Positions 1 to 12,535 are shown, counted from the first letter of the stretch. The stretch is 64,000 nt of DNA from Bettongia penicillata ogilbyi (GCA_023548195.1 JAJHZJ010000014.1:15352718-15416717), one strand, 5' to 3'. The notes: generated by a model from the letters alone, not told the origin. Translations and numbers: made by a program.

Positions 1-111
1 ATGAATTTACAGATTTTTGCTATATAATTAAGGTTTTATAAGTTTACTTTTAAGATTAACTTTAGATCTTTTTCATTTCACATGCTGTTTCATTCTTTTA
101 AAACATTGTAG
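1..111 (+). other. Intron end of TXNDC16
   Basis: AT-rich intron sequence ending in a pyrimidine-rich stretch and the AG acceptor at 110-111. No repeat was recognised. Confidence 0.7.
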
Positions 112-258
112 GCATTCAAGATGATCAAGTGGTTGAAACAGTTTACAGAGACAGAAAGAGAAATTTACCTTTGGAATTAATAACAGAACTAACTGAGGAA
201 ACATTTAACAGCATAATAATGAATACTTCTAGCACCATAATATTATTTTATGCTAATT
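112..258 (+). CDS. TXNDC16: TXNDC16 coding exon (first in window)
   Basis: The acceptor AG is at 110-111 and the donor GTAAGT at 259. The exon opens with the last two bases of a split codon and closes with the first base of one, so it joins the exon at 954 in frame. It encodes the sequence from IQDDQVVE to FYAN, the start of a thioredoxin-like domain: the ELTEETFN helix followed by the beta strand IILFYA. In active thioredoxins the strand leads into WCxxC. Here the joined sequence reads FYANWEAVS, so the redox cysteines are absent, as in the human protein from memory. An open stretch read through the donor to 323 is not coding. Confidence 0.93.
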
Positions 259-1985
259 GTAAGTATATCATTCAAAATAAAAATTGTATTTCAAATTTTA
301 ATATTGAAATTACTTTTATTTAATATTTTGAATGTAGCTAGAAATAAAACAGAATAGCTTTCATATTTTCTAGATATATTATTTTTTGAAGTGTTTAATT
401 ATGATTTCATACCTGTCCAGTGTTTAAAAACATCCTAATTATATTTATAGTCTAAAGCCTTATTTTTTCAAAAAGTTTGAATCAGTTATTAAATACGACA
501 AATTACTAAGAAAATTGGAGAATCCTTTTATAATTTTGTTAATGTATTTTTCTGTTAGAGTACTATATAATTGATAAATAAGACAAGTTGTAGATTTGAT
601 AGAAGTATGCTATTTAAATTTTGAGAAATTAATTCATCTATTTTTCTATTATCAAGGACAATTTGAGATACTTAATATTTATTTGCCATAACTACTGGAA
701 TTTTCCAAAAGGTATTAGAATTTTTAAAAACACTTATACAATTAAAAAGTAACAATTTGGTTGAATAACAGAACTTTAACATGTTTTTAAAATGCATTGG
801 TGATAGCAAGATATTCCTTGTAATAAAATATCATACACTTTTAAGAATATAATTATAAACAATGTAGTAACTATTCAAATACCATATCTATATTGCTATT
901 ATATGTATATCTATATACATATAGATAATATATCCATTTTTCTTTCTGTGCAGGGGAAGCAGTGTCCTTGGCATTTTTACAAACCTATATTGATGTGGCA
1001 ATTAAATTGAAAGGTACAGTACTGTAGTGTAATAATTTCTGATATGTCTATGCTATTTCATATCCAAGAGAAACCTAAGCACACTATGATTATATCTTCA
1101 TAACTAAATTGATGGTACTAAAAATCTTTTATAAAGATGTTATTCAAAATCATTCCATGTAAGCATGGCTTGATAGAAACTAGGTACTTCAGTGTATCTG
1201 TCAACTACTCTATTTGAATGACCAGAGAACCCTGTAGTCATTATATGCCCAGGGTTATATAGTCATCCCTTCATATGCTGGTATTTATTTGGGGTATGTC
1301 TATGTACACATATATATGTACACATATACATATATATGTGTACACACATATACAAATGCATATAGCATTTTTTATATACGTATATATGCTCACGCATATG
1401 TGTATATTAACAGTCAGACTCTTTGGCTTTGGTACTTCTGTAGTTTGCGGCTCACATAATAACCAAATCACAATCTACAGGGGAAAGAACAGATCTAAAT
1501 TGTGCTGTGTTTCAAAGGGTTGTGTTTTTTTGAAGCCCCTAAAAAGAAAAGAATGCTCTGTTTTGTATTGTTATGATTATTGTGTTAAAATATTATATAC
1601 AACTACAATTACTAATATGACCATAAATCTACTTATTAAGAATTATTAATGTAAGTAATTTATTTGTAGCAATATTATTAATAAGCATGTATTTATTATT
1701 AAGTAGCCGTGAATTGTAAAATAGTAACATGATATAAAGCCAGATTGCCTATACCATACTAGGTACAAATACTAGGTATTTGTGACTGTTGTGATAACAA
1801 AGTAACGCTTTGGCACACAGGTCTCATTAAGTGAGCTCTGCACTGTTGAGTCTCTGTTTGATTTACTCTTGCATTTCCTCCCTGGTGTTGTCAGTATTGT
1901 CAGCTTCTATTGCAGGCTATTGAAGTGATTAGGGTAGGTATTGAAGTTTTGAAGGTTTTTTTTTATCCTTTTGGTTTCTGATATG
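259..1985. other. Intron sequence with a TA/CA-rich simple repeat
   Basis: Between the exons at 112 and 954 nothing was recognised except AT-rich intron with a short ATATAC-rich run at 900-935. After 1013 the intron has an alternating TATGTACACATATA tract at about 1300-1410. No gene is supported; small open frames here are due to the low-complexity tract. Confidence 0.6.
954..1013 (+). CDS. TXNDC16: TXNDC16 coding exon
   Basis: This is a 60-bp exon with acceptor TGCAG at 949-953 and donor GTACAG at 1014. It encodes (W)EAVSLAFLQTYIDVAIKLKG, the first helix of the thioredoxin-like domain after the position where CxxC would be. Phase 1 is kept at both ends. It is too short to stand out as an open reading frame but fits the gene exactly. 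Confidence 0.92.
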
Positions 1986-2152
1986 TTGACTCTATCTTGC
2001 CCTCCCCCCATATGCAAAAAGTGCTTACTATATACATTTTATATATACATATTTATTTGTATGTTGTCTCTCCTGTTAGAAGTGAGTTCCTGGAGAGCAA
2101 GGACCCTGTTTTTGCATTTGTTTGTACCCCCAGTGCTTAGCCCAGTGACAAG
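1985..2152 (+). repeat. L2 LINE 3' end fragment
   Basis: The sequence TGTTGTCTCTCCTGTTAGAA, followed by GAGAGCAAGGACCCTG and CCCCAGTGCTTAGC, matches the 3' end of the ancient LINE L2 in sense orientation. Confidence 0.65.
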
Positions 2153-2395
2153 TTGGAGCATGAAGGGGAAGAGATTTGAGATGAAGGGGACATGTGGTAA
2201 TGAAAAGAGCAGGAACTCTAGAGAGCCCCATGAGAGGATAGAATGAGGTCTGAGCTGAATGGGGAAGAGAGTATGGGGATTGGTAATATGACAGACCATT
2301 TTAAATTATAGTGACTAAGAGAGGAGTTTGTTAGGCAGTTTTTACCACCACTCTGAGTAATAGGGATTATAGGAGAATTAGAATTTGCTAACGAT

Positions 2396-2430
2396 GCTGC
2401 TGCTGCTGCTGCTGATGGTGGTGGTGGTAG
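2396..2430 (+). repeat. Trinucleotide repeat (TGC)n(TGG)n
   Basis: About six TGC (CTG) units and then four TGG units, directly before a SINE copy and probably grown from its tail. Confidence 0.8.
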
Positions 2431-2435
2431 CAACA

Positions 2436-2716
2436 ATAACTGGCATGTATATCACCTTGAGATTCACAAAGCGTTTTACGTGTATTGTGTCGTTTGATCC
2501 TTACCACAGTCCTGGGAGGTAGGAATTATTATTATACCCTTTTTACAGATGAGAAACTAGGTGCTAAGAAAGGTTAAGCGGCTTGATAGGGTCATACAAC
2601 TCCTAAGAGTCAAAGGCTAGATTAAGTATCTAAGGCAAGATTTGAACTCATATCTTCATGACTCCCAAGTGCAGAAGTTATTGTCCACTCCTCTATCTAG
2701 TGTGCTACCTAGCTAC
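2436..2716 (-). repeat. MIR-type CORE-SINE
   Basis: Read on the - strand this is a nearly complete MIR-like SINE. The + strand shows CACAAAGCGTTTTACGTGTA, CCTGGGAGGTAGGAATTATT, TTTTACAGATGAGAAACTAG and TTTGAACTCATATCTTC, ending TGTGCTACCTAGC, the complement of the tRNA-like head. Confidence 0.75.
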
Positions 2717-2854
2717 TTTAGACAGAGAAATAACAGTTGTTTGGGACCTACCTTCTTGGTTCCTTTGATAAAGGAGGGAAAAATGGTTAGGCAACAGCTC
2801 TCTTGGTTTCTGTGGCACAAAGAACTAGGGGTTAAGTCAGCAAGGGCTTTGGAC

Positions 2855-2993
2855 CTAGTGTCCTCATCTGAAAAATAGGGCTAATTATAATATCTTTATT
2901 ATGGGGTTGTTGGTAGAAACAGACAAGATAATGTATGTAAAACACTTTGCAAATGTTACTATCCTGTCTTGATATCTGCTGCTATTATTATTT
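2855..2993 (+). repeat. MIR-type SINE, 3' half
   Basis: TGTCCTCATCTGAAAAATAG, then GGGGTTGTTGGTAGAAAC, ACACTTTGCAAATGTTACTA and a (TAT)n end are the sense 3' half of the same SINE class as 2436-2716, in opposite orientation. Confidence 0.65.
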
Positions 2994-3239
2994 TAAGCAT
3001 ATACAAAATATATATCATGCTTCCTAGGTGTGGGTCTTCCACAGTTTTTGTCCAAGACCTTCTTTTCTTCTCCCTCTATTCTCCTACTCCTATAAAGGTC
3101 AGCTTTATGTAGATAACTCATTGATCTATATAAGCGTTTATTACCTCCACCACCACCCCACAAAAAGTTCCACCATTTTCTAAACTTTCCTATTTCTGTA
3201 GAAGGCATTGCTGTTCTTTTGGTCTTTTAGGTTTGTAAC

Positions 3240-3605
3240 CTCAGTGTTATCTGTACTTCATGTATATCCAATCCACTGAATCTCTTGATTCTCCTTCTCT
3301 CTACTAATAGCTATCATCTTAGGTCAGGCTTTCTTCAACTCTCATGTAGTTATTATAACATATCCCTAACTAGCCTTTCTACCTCATGGCTCCCATCACA
3401 CTAGTCCATCTAGTTCATTTCACATTACTGCTAAAGTGATTTTGCTTAAGGGTAGATCTGACTGAGTCTCTCTCCTACTCGATCAATTCCAGCAGCTCCC
3501 TTTTGCCTCTAGGATCAAACATCAACTCCTGTATTTATCTTTTAAAGCCCTACAAGACAGACTCAGCCTTTCTAGCCTCATTTTATATTACTCCTTATTC
3601 TAATC
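3240..3605 (+). repeat. L2 LINE fragment
   Basis: Segments such as CAGCAGCTCCCTTTTGCCTC, TTTAAAGCCCTACAAGAC and ATTTTATATTACTCCTTATT match the region just upstream of the 3' end of L2, in sense orientation and well diverged. Confidence 0.55.
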
Positions 3606-3789
3606 TTTGAAACCCAGCCAACAATTAATAAAAGATTTACTTAGCCATAGTATAGAAAGGATATTCAACAAAGATGTAGAAGCCTTTCTCCTAGCCCCTT
3701 TGCCTTTGTACTGAAACATCTTGACTCCTCTGTTGTTAAGTAGGCAGTGTGTCACTACTGGATCCATAGTTCCCTGAGCCACTCATATT

Positions 3790-6700
3790 TTGAGGATAAT
3801 TTCAGTTCCTCTTAAGGAAAAGCTAGCCTATCTCAAATGGAATGAGTCTAAGAAAATCTATCCAATTTCCCATGGCCAGGGATTCTGGAAGATAATGTTG
3901 TTCCCACCATGCCCTATCCAGTGGTGGTAAAGTTCTAAAGGTCTTGTTGAGGCCTTTCCACTATTTCAGTGCCTGTGTTTGATAGTCTTTTTCTTGGGGA
4001 AGAAAATAAGAGAAAAAAAGAGGTAAGTCAAAAAAGATAGTAAAAAGAGAACAAGCATCTAAACAAAAAAATTAGTGATCCCCTGAAGGAGAAACCAGAT
4101 GAGGAGAAAACAGAATAAAGAAAATAAAGAAAAATCCTAGGCCTTAGAAAGATTAAGTCCCAAATGTCAATTATCTGGTCTGTGTATTGCGCAGTGTCAA
4201 ATATTTACAGTTGATGGGGAATCTTTTAATATAAATTGGTGACAATGAGTAGGTACACCACCAGAGCTGTGGTAGAGATGATGATACTTCCAGTGTAGTC
4301 ACAAATGTTATCTATGACAACATAGATCAAGTTCATCTATAATAAAGTAGCTAGGATTCATAAGCCTCTTGCATGAAAATTGTCCCAGGATCAGAGCTGA
4401 TAACTATGGTTCTCCTTATGCCACCACAGTGTTTTTGGCCCACTATTCAAAACATCTCACACCCTGGTAGCCCCATCATGGGACTGATAATGTATCTTTG
4501 CCCCTTTGGGTAGCCTCTGATGAGGGGCTGTTTATTACTTATTCTTCAGCAAATGGGCAAATATTCTTCCTCATCTTCATCCAAGGACTCAGGATTGCCA
4601 CCAAGTTGGCTAAAAGATTCCCTTTCTTCCAGAAAAATTAAAAATTATCTGTTATACAGAGAGTTTCACTATGTTAAAAAGCAGTTTACCTTACCGCCAA
4701 ACAATAGCACTCCCTTGATTCCCCAAGTCCTTTTTTGGGAAGTGTTTTGAACTATCATAGGGGAAAAGACACCTTCCAATTCAGGGGCCTTGGAGCTACT
4801 TCCCTAGGATTTATGGAGCTTGTGCAGGGTGCAAGGATCTTGAGATTTGTGTAACTTTGTGAAGCTAATGGAAAGGGAAAGCTTGAGAACATTAACATAG
4901 ATCCTGTATTATCAGGTTCAATCTCCTTGGAGACCAAAACTCAGAAACTGTTGTAACAGAGAACCTTTCCCCTTCTTAGAATTGCATAAATTTGCTAAAA
5001 ACTCAGCTTGTTGGAATTGAGACATTCAACCACAGTATTCTAGGGCATGATAAAGCTGTTATTTCAAGACTCTGTTCTGATATTCAGCAGACAACTGACT
5101 GCAAATATGGAATTTGTAAAACCCAGAAAATTTGTTGTTGAATCCAATCTTGGAATGCCTTCACATTGATGAAGTATATTGGATCTCATGAAAACGAATA
5201 AGATCTTTGATGGTGGTTACTGTGGTGGTGGATTTAATTGGCACAACTATAGAATATTCTAAAGAGGTATCAATCTGTTTCATAGGTAAAGGCAAAAGTT
5301 CCCTGAGATGAGGAGAGGGATGATATAATCAGTTTGTTAGAAGCAGACTGAAAACCATATGGAATCATGCAATACTGATCTTTCAGAGACAGTCATGCCA
5401 GTTGGCACAAGAAGTATTATTGGCTAGAAGTAGTTCCCTCATCTTTAGGGAAAAAAATAATATGAATCTTTACCCACCACAGCATGGCACCATGGCTTCC
5501 ATGTCAAGGTTATCAGTAGACACTCCTCAAACTTGTTTTCATAAGGACATCCTATTCATTCAGTTTAGCAAAAGGTATATGTGGAGACATCAGCAAAATT
5601 CCTCCATCAGTCACGTTTGATTGTCCAATCGTGATGTTTTGAGATTCCAGGTTATTCTGCCATGACCCCCTACCCAGGAATCAGTGTAAATGAAGATCTT
5701 ACTTACCCTGTCTCTCATGTTTCACATATGAATCTATTGGGAGAACTTGCCAGGACTTCCATTCTCCATGATGTTCCTTACTACTAGATTAATGGTTATT
5801 GAAGACTAGTTGTGCATGCCTCGTTCATTAATAGTGGTAAAAGTCATCAGTAAACCAAGTGAAACAGTATTCCTTAGGAAACATGCCAGTACTTGGAATG
5901 AAGGCCTGAGTCTGGCAAAGACACATGGAACTAAGAGATTCACAAGAATGTGATCTTGAATTTACTATTTCCATTTAGCAATAGAGACCTGTTGTTCTCT
6001 AATCATCTTACTAAGAAGGGCCATTTTGTATTGCCCAATTCAGGAAAGGTATATCATCTTGTATTATCTGTTTGGTAGCAACTAGAACCCAGAAACAAGT
6101 GGGCAACTTATTTTTTTCAAAAATGGAATAGGAATGACTGTTTCTAGGACCTTACAAGGTTTCTTGTGGACAGCAGAGTTAGGCATGATGTTCATGGAGT
6201 TAAAACCAAGCAGAGCAGCTGGTGGTCAATGAAGAATTGGAAATTCTGAGCCCTCTGTAAAGGAAGGCTTTAGAAGTAATTTTTTACTCTGCTCTCCAGC
6301 CCTGTAGTCAGAGGGGAGAGGCAAAGGAGAGTTCTGAGGATCTGGTGAGTATCCAGACTGAAGCAATCTTTACAGTAATGAAATTATCCTGGGGGAGAGC
6401 ATGATGGCATAGAGTCAAAACCAAGCAGAGCAGCTGATAAGAAAGTTCCCTTTCCCTTGTTTGCCTCCCCTCTAAAACCCCCATGGAAATGAAGGTGAAC
6501 TGTTGTGAGACACCCTGGCATTGCAGTAGCCTGAATGTCGCTGTTCAGCAGCCCCTTATATCCAGATAAGGTAGGGATTTTGGGTAATGCCTTGGGCTTG
6601 GGTTTCAGGAGTCACACCTAAGAATTTGTCAGTGCCCTCTGATTACTAAGCAGGGAAGTCCATGCTATGTTTTTTCCTATCATCTTCAGAACTAAGGCCT

Positions 6701-6990
6701 CGCAAGCAAGCTGCGTCCTAAGCTTGGCATAACAACAGTCCTTTGCGCTCATCCTCCTGATGAACTCAGCTGAGCTGACACAAGCACCTGCAGTACTCAT
6801 GTTCCGGTTATGAAGCCCTGCTATGAGTCAAGACTTGTCTCATTGTTACTTCTCATTGTCAGGCCTCACTGTGTGGCTACCTTAGAATATGTATTGAGAT
6901 TTATGCACAGTAAAGTGGGTCTCCTGTCAGAGGAGGCCCTGGCACATGTGACCAGTTTCCCTCCTTCAGTGGAATAAGAAAACTTTTTGC
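3790..6990 (-). pseudogene. Decayed endogenous retrovirus-like pol region
   Basis: On the - strand a translatable patch at 5674-5691 reads IYTDSWV, the hallmark of the retroviral RNase H active-site region; about 150 bp upstream in the same sense (5830-5858) another patch reads FTWFTDD. Both are surrounded by stops and frame breaks, so nothing is intact. The RNase H call rests on these two motifs being in the right order and distance. What lies at 3790-5100 (which would be integrase/env in this orientation) and at 6300-6990 (where AAAACCAAGCAGAGCAGCTG is repeated from 6210) is not recognised and may be part of the same provirus. No LTR pair was found. Confidence 0.45.
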
Positions 6991-7350
6991 TTTATGACCT
7001 CTGAGAGCTATTTGGTTTTATCTTGTTTTGATTTATTTTATTTTTTTATTTTTAAAGTTAACTATTGTTTTGATAACCTGTGTGGAACTCTCTGGTATTT
7101 TTAGAGTTAACAACAATTCCATAGCTGCTGTGATTCTAGTGATTTATTTTGTTTACCAGAACTAGCAGTTGGAATGCTACTTCCGTGAGCTCTCTAGAGT
7201 TTTGTTTGTTCTTAGGGTTCATAGCAGTTGCATGATCTCTTTGACTCTTTGATCATTTGTTTTCAGGGTTGACAGTTATGAAAGTTAGGTTAATATTTTC
7301 CTTCATCTCTTTCCTTAAGTTTGAGGGTTTTGTTTAATTTTTCCTTTCTT

Positions 7351-7471
7351 GCCTTCCTTCCTTTCTTCCTTCCTTCCTTCCTTCCTTCCTTCCTTCCTTC
7401 CTTCCTTCCTTCCTTCCTTCCTTCCTTCCTTCCTTCCTTCCTTCCTTCCTTCCTTCCTTCCTTCCTTCCTT
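7351..7471 (+). repeat. (TTCC)n tetranucleotide repeat
   Basis: About 120 bp of almost pure CTTC/TTCC repeat. It produces long artificial open frames on both strands (poly FLPS and poly GRKE), which are not genes. Confidence 0.97.
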
Positions 7472-7609
7472 TATATTTCTTCCCCACTATTGAACCTTCT
7501 TTTTTCCCTCTCAGTTAAATAGTTCTTAGTTCTTATTCTTCTTCTCCTTCCAACTTTTTTTTGTTCATTAGAGGGTTGTTTGCATTTTTACAAGAATTTC
7601 TGTGCTTTG

Positions 7610-9268
7610 AGGGAGGCAGAGCCAAGATGGTAGAGTAAAGGCAGAGATTTGCCTGAGCTCTCTCCTAAACCCACCCAAATACCTTTTAATAGTGACCCTA
7701 AACAAATTCTAAAGTGACAGAATCCATAAAAAAAACAGAGTGAAACAATTTTCTGGCTCTAGACCACTTAGAAGGTCAGTAGGAAAGGTCTGTTCTACTA
7801 GGGTGAGAGAGCAGCACAGTCTAGTGCAGGCATCCGCAGTGCAGAGCAGGCCCCAGCAAACCAAGAGCCAGCATCCGGGCAACTGAATTAGGGGCAGCAA
7901 TGGCACTTGCCAGAACTCTCAGCCTACAGACGCTAAAGACAAATTAGAAGGGCAGCCGGAAAGGTCTTTTGCACCTGGGTGAGAGTAGAGCACAGTCCAG
8001 CAAAGGCCTTAACACTACAGCTGCAGCCCCAGTAAGCCAGGAATAGTCCTTGAGAGCCATTGAATCATCAGTGGCAATAGCTATTTCTGGAGCTCTCAGG
8101 CCACAGATGGTAAGGGGGTCAAACAAATGGTCAGAAGGAGATTACAGGGATCTCTTTGCTAGCAGTGAGGCATAACTCTGTTGCTTTGCCTATATTCAGA
8201 TCCCTGAGTAACAGTCCTAGGGTGAAGAGGAGCTGTGGAATAACAGAGCTTGAGGCTACCCTGGAGTGGGGACCTGCCTCACTGTTTGAGAGCAGAAAAG
8301 AATGCTTGTGGTTGCTTAGTAGAACAGAGCATAGGCCAGGAGAGTAGTAATACCATCATACCACCTTGGAAGAATGGAAAACTTATAGGTCTCTAGAAGT
8401 ATCTCTGAAAACAGTTGCACAAAACCTCTGAAACTTGGGACAGTGCACCCTCCACCCTGGAAGCAGAGCCCTGTTTTAACAGAGTTAAAAGTCAGATAAT
8501 AGGCTGGGAAAGTGAGCAAACTACAGAAAAAATTCTGATCCTAGAAAGTTACTATGGTGACAAGGAAGATACTCTCGGAAGATAATAAAGTCAAAGGTCC
8601 TGCATCCAAAGCCTCCAAGAAAAATTGGTGTTAGGTCATAGAAGATGTCAAAAAGGATTTTGAAAATCAAGTAAGAGGAAAAAGTTGGAAGAGGATGAGA
8701 GTAATGCAAGAAATAAAGAAAAGTAAGTCAACAAGTTGGTAGATACAAAAAATACTGAAGAAAATAGCACCTTAAAAAGAACAATTGGCCAAATGGAAAA
8801 GGAGGTACAAAAGCTCAGTGAAGAAAATAATCCCTTAAAAATTAGAATTGAGCAAATAGAACCTAATGATTTTATGAGAAATAAAGAAGCAATAAAAACA
8901 AAACCAAAAGAATGAAAAGAAGAGAAGAAAATGTGAAATACCTCATTGAAAAAAAAAAACTGACCTCAAAACTAGATCCAGGAGAGATAGTTTTAAAATT
9001 ATTGAAAGGCATGATAAAAAAAAGAGCCTAGACATCATCTTTTGCCTAGATATCATCTTTCAAGAAATTATCAAGGAAAACTGCTCTGACATTCTAGAAC
9101 CTAAGGGTAAAATAGAAATTGAAAGAATCCAATGATTGTCTCCTGAAAGAGATCCCAAAATAAAAACTCTCAGGAGTATTCTAGCCAAATTTCAGAGTTC
9201 CCTGGTCAAGGAGAAAATATTACAAGTAGACAGAAAGAAACAGTTCAAGTGTTGTGGAGCCATAATCA
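7610..9268 (+). mobile_element. L1/HAL1-like element, 5' UTR and ORF1, 3' truncated
   Basis: It starts GGAGGCAGAGCCAAGATGG, the usual 5' end of marsupial L1-type elements. The 5' UTR runs to about 8500 and a broken ORF1 from about 8510 to 9268, with pieces that read FRNKE-like coiled coil and the end domain AKFQSSLVKEKILQVDRKKQ (9190-9245). It stops abruptly at 9268 and passes into a MIR-type SINE. Confidence 0.75.
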
Positions 9269-9271
9269 AGT

Positions 9272-9455
9272 CCTTAATCACTTTTTGCCTCTGTTTTCTC
9301 ATCTGTAAAATGGAACTAATTTTAGGGGCTAATAGCACTTATTTCTGTACTTCTTGTTGTGAGGATAAAATGAAATAATATTTGTAAAAAGCATCTTGCA
9401 AAACTTAATATTGTATGTGTGCTTGCTATATAAGCCCTATATATTGAAGTCAGTG
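9272..9455 (+). repeat. MIR-type SINE, 3' half
   Basis: TTGCCTCTGTTTTCTCATCT, TGTAAAATGGAACTAATTTT and ATAATATTTGTAAAAAGCAT match the sense 3' part of a MIR-type SINE. It marks the breakpoint of the preceding L1-like element. Confidence 0.65.
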
Positions 9456-9905
9456 ATAGTTGTTGCTGTTTACCCTTTAACTTGATACGCATTCATCCCC
9501 CATTTTCCTCTTTCCGCCAGTAATACTTTCCCAATTTAAATACCCTAGCATTCTGCAGTTTTATCCAATAGAAAAATTATTGATTCACTTGTAGAAGAGT
9601 TGTGGGATTCATACTGCTTCAGTATGGTTTCATTTCTCTAGTTTCTTTAAATTGGCTTATATCTTTATCCTCTTGTGTGTTTTTTAAAAAATGATTTGAC
9701 GTTCTTGTGTCTTTGTTTTTTATATCATAGGTCAGCCTTTCTCTTTCTTTTAAAAAATGACTTCTAAAAATGGGACATTTATTTTAATACTTATTCTTAG
9801 CCTTGGCAGTTGTGTTTATTTATTTTGTTTCCATACTTTAGGATATTTGCAAATCACATACTTTGCTCACAATTTTTTTTTTGCAGAAAGTTAAAGCATA
9901 AATAC
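9456..9905. other. Intron sequence, nothing recognised
   Basis: AT-rich intron with T-rich runs. No repeat family or gene was recognised. Confidence 0.5.
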
Positions 9906-10596
9906 CCATTTTTATAATTAATTCATTTAGTTTTCAATATTCACTTCCATAAGATTTTGAGTTTTAAATTTTCTTCCCCACTCTGTCCTTTCCCCTCCCC
10001 AAGATAGTATGCAATTTGATATAGGCTCTACATATACATTCATTTTAAATGTATTTTCACATTATCCATGATGTAAAGAAGAATTAGAACCCATAGGAGG
10101 AACAAAGAGAAAAAATAAAACATCAAAAGAAAAAGAAATCAAATAGTATGTTTCCAACTGCATTCAGACTCAAAAGTTCTTTCTCTGAATGTGGATAACA
10201 TTTTTCATCGTGAGTCTTTTGGAGTTGTATTAGATCTTTGCATTGCTGAGAAGAGCTAAGTATCTCAAAGTTAGTCATCGAACAATGTGATTGTTACTGT
10301 GTACAGTGTTCACCTGGTTCTGCTCATTTTATTCAGTATCAGTTCATGTAAGTGTTTCCAGGTTTTCCTGAAGTCTACCTGCTCATCATTATCTATAGCC
10401 CCATGGTTTTCCATTACAATCATATATCACAACTTGTTCTGCCATTCCCCAATTGATGGATATCCCCTCAGTTTTCACCTCTTTGCTACCACAAAAAGAA
10501 GTTAAAAATATTTTTTGTACATGTGGCTCCTACTCCCATTTTTATACTATCTTTGGGATATAGCCCTAAGAATGGTATTGCTGGGTCAAAGTGTAT

Positions 10597-11242
10597 GCAT
10601 ATGTGATGGCAATCAAATTAGGATCTTTTGCTACTTTTGTTTTCCTAAAAGTGCCTCCGATTGAATAATGTGATTAAAGAAGATCTTTCCCACCCATCAG
10701 TGGGCCTTCCCATTGAGGGAAGATTGATTAGGGGAATTGTTTCATAGGAGGGTCCCAAATCCCTTTTGTTTTTTTCTATTGAGGCACTAGGTCAGAGGGT
10801 TATGTCCTCTGGCTCTGAAAAGTATATAAATGGCCAAGGATGAGGTTTTACTTTGGGGCTTACTAACTGGAAGTGTTTATTTGGCCAGACAAAGACTCTG
10901 GGAAGCTACTAAGGAACCCCCTGGCTTGGAAAACCCAGATGGCAGTGCTCCCTTCTCTGGTTAAATATGTTCAGACAGTTGGACCTGTCTGTTGATGGTC
11001 AGGCAGAGGAAGACATCTGTTGACTTTTGATTTCTCTGTATTTTCTTTGAAGTTCAGGATGTTGATTCACCTGAACTAGGTGAATGATATATGTGCTTGG
11101 TTAAAGGAATGATACATGTGCTTGATATTTAAAGTGATTGTTATACCCCTCAGAAGTTACCTTTCCTTTTATGAATACAGATCTAAGAATTCGTGGTAGT
11201 AGACCCCCCCTGTGTATGTTGGATGATTACTGATACAGCACA
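10597..11242 (+). mobile_element. Solo LTR, copy 1, with target-site duplication
   Basis: The LTR is 10602-11237 (636 bp), starts TGTGATGGCAATC and ends ACTGATACA, that is TG...CA. It is flanked by GCATA (10597-10601) and GCACA (11238-11242), a 5-bp target duplication with one change. It carries a TATA-like AGTATATAAAT at 10821. No internal retroviral sequence flanks it, so it is a solo LTR left by recombination. It split the L1 ORF2. A close relative lies at 27243-28036. Confidence 0.8.
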
Positions 11243-11257
11243 GTTTTATAGCCCCCT

Positions 11258-12535
11258 TTTTAAATTATTTCTTCTTAGTTTTCAACATTCATTTCCACAA
11301 GATTTTGAGCTTCAAATGTTCTCACCATCACTCCGCTCCCCACACCCCAAGACACCATGCATTCTGATTACCCTTTTCCCCAATCTTCCCTCCTTTCTTT
11401 CACACCCCTCCCTTCCCTTATCCCTGTCTTCTGTCTTTTCTTATAGGACAAGATAGAGTTCTATACCCCATTACCTGTATTTCTTATTTCCCAGTTGCAT
11501 GCAAAAGCAAAAACAATTCTCAACATTCCTTCCTAAAAGTTTGAGTTCCAACCTCTCTCCCTTCCTCCCTCCCCACCCATCCCCATTGAGAAGGCAAGCA
11601 ATTCAATATAGGCTATGTATGTGTAGTTTTGCTAAATACTTCCATAATAGTAATGTTAAAGACTAATTATGTTTCCCTCCATCCTATCCTGCCCCCTATT
11701 GATTCTATTCTCTCTTTATATCTTATTCCTCCCCAAAAGTGTTTACTTCTAATTACCTCCTCCTCCCATTTGCCCTCCCTTCTATCACCCCCCATGCCAC
11801 TTCTCCCATTCTCCCCTACTTTCCTGTAGAGTAAGATAGTTTTTCATATCAAATTGAGTGTGCATCTTATTCCCTCCTTAAGCCAGAAGTGATGAGAGTA
11901 AGCTTCACTTTTTCTCTCTCACCTGCCCCCTTTTCCCCTCCATTGAAAAAGCTTTTTCTTTTCTCTTTCATGAGAGATAATTTGCCCCATTCCATTTCTC
12001 CCTTTCTCCTCCCAATATATTCCTCTCTTACTCCTTAATTTTATTTTTTTGGATATCATCCCTTCCTATTTAATTCTCTCTGTGCCCTCTGTCTATATGT
12101 GTATAATCCCTCCAAGTACCCTGATATTGAGAAAAGTCTCAGTAGTTATAAATATAATCTTTCCATGTAGGAATGTAAACAGTTAAACTTTAGTAAGTCC
12201 CTTATGATTTCCTATTTAACTTTTCATGATTTTCTTGATTCTTGTGGGTTGAGAAATCTGTGAACTGCAGCTGCTACCTGTGATTCCACACACTGAAGCC
12301 TGCTCCAGTCCTGTCTGTGTGGAGCAGGACAGCCAAGGCTGGGCTGCACTCCGCTCTGAGCCCTATGTGATAGACCTTTCCTGTTGGCTGTCTTGGGCTG
12401 GAAATCTCTTTCACTGTCGTTTTGTGTCTTCTGCTTCTGTAGAATTACTTTAGAGCCATTTTTACAGGTATTTTATGGGCTATTGGAGTAGTGCTGGAGC
12501 AGGTCTGTCCTTCTTCTCCACCATCATAGTTCCAA
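11258..12535 (-). mobile_element. ORF2-less L1-like insert lacking most of ORF1
   Basis: The + strand begins with L1-type 3' end sequence (TTTTCAACATTCATTTCCAC) and ends with the 5' UTR form shared with 54640-54900 and 55500-55790 (TAGACCTTTCCTGTTGGCT). Between them ORF1 is missing. It lies inside the older L1, whose sequence resumes at 12536 with TAGTTCCAAATTATTCTCC. It is either an internally deleted copy or a spliced one. Confidence 0.6.

Noticed and set aside
7290..7518. Open frames encoding poly GRKE and poly FLPS
   Set aside because: They are translations of the (TTCC)n repeat.
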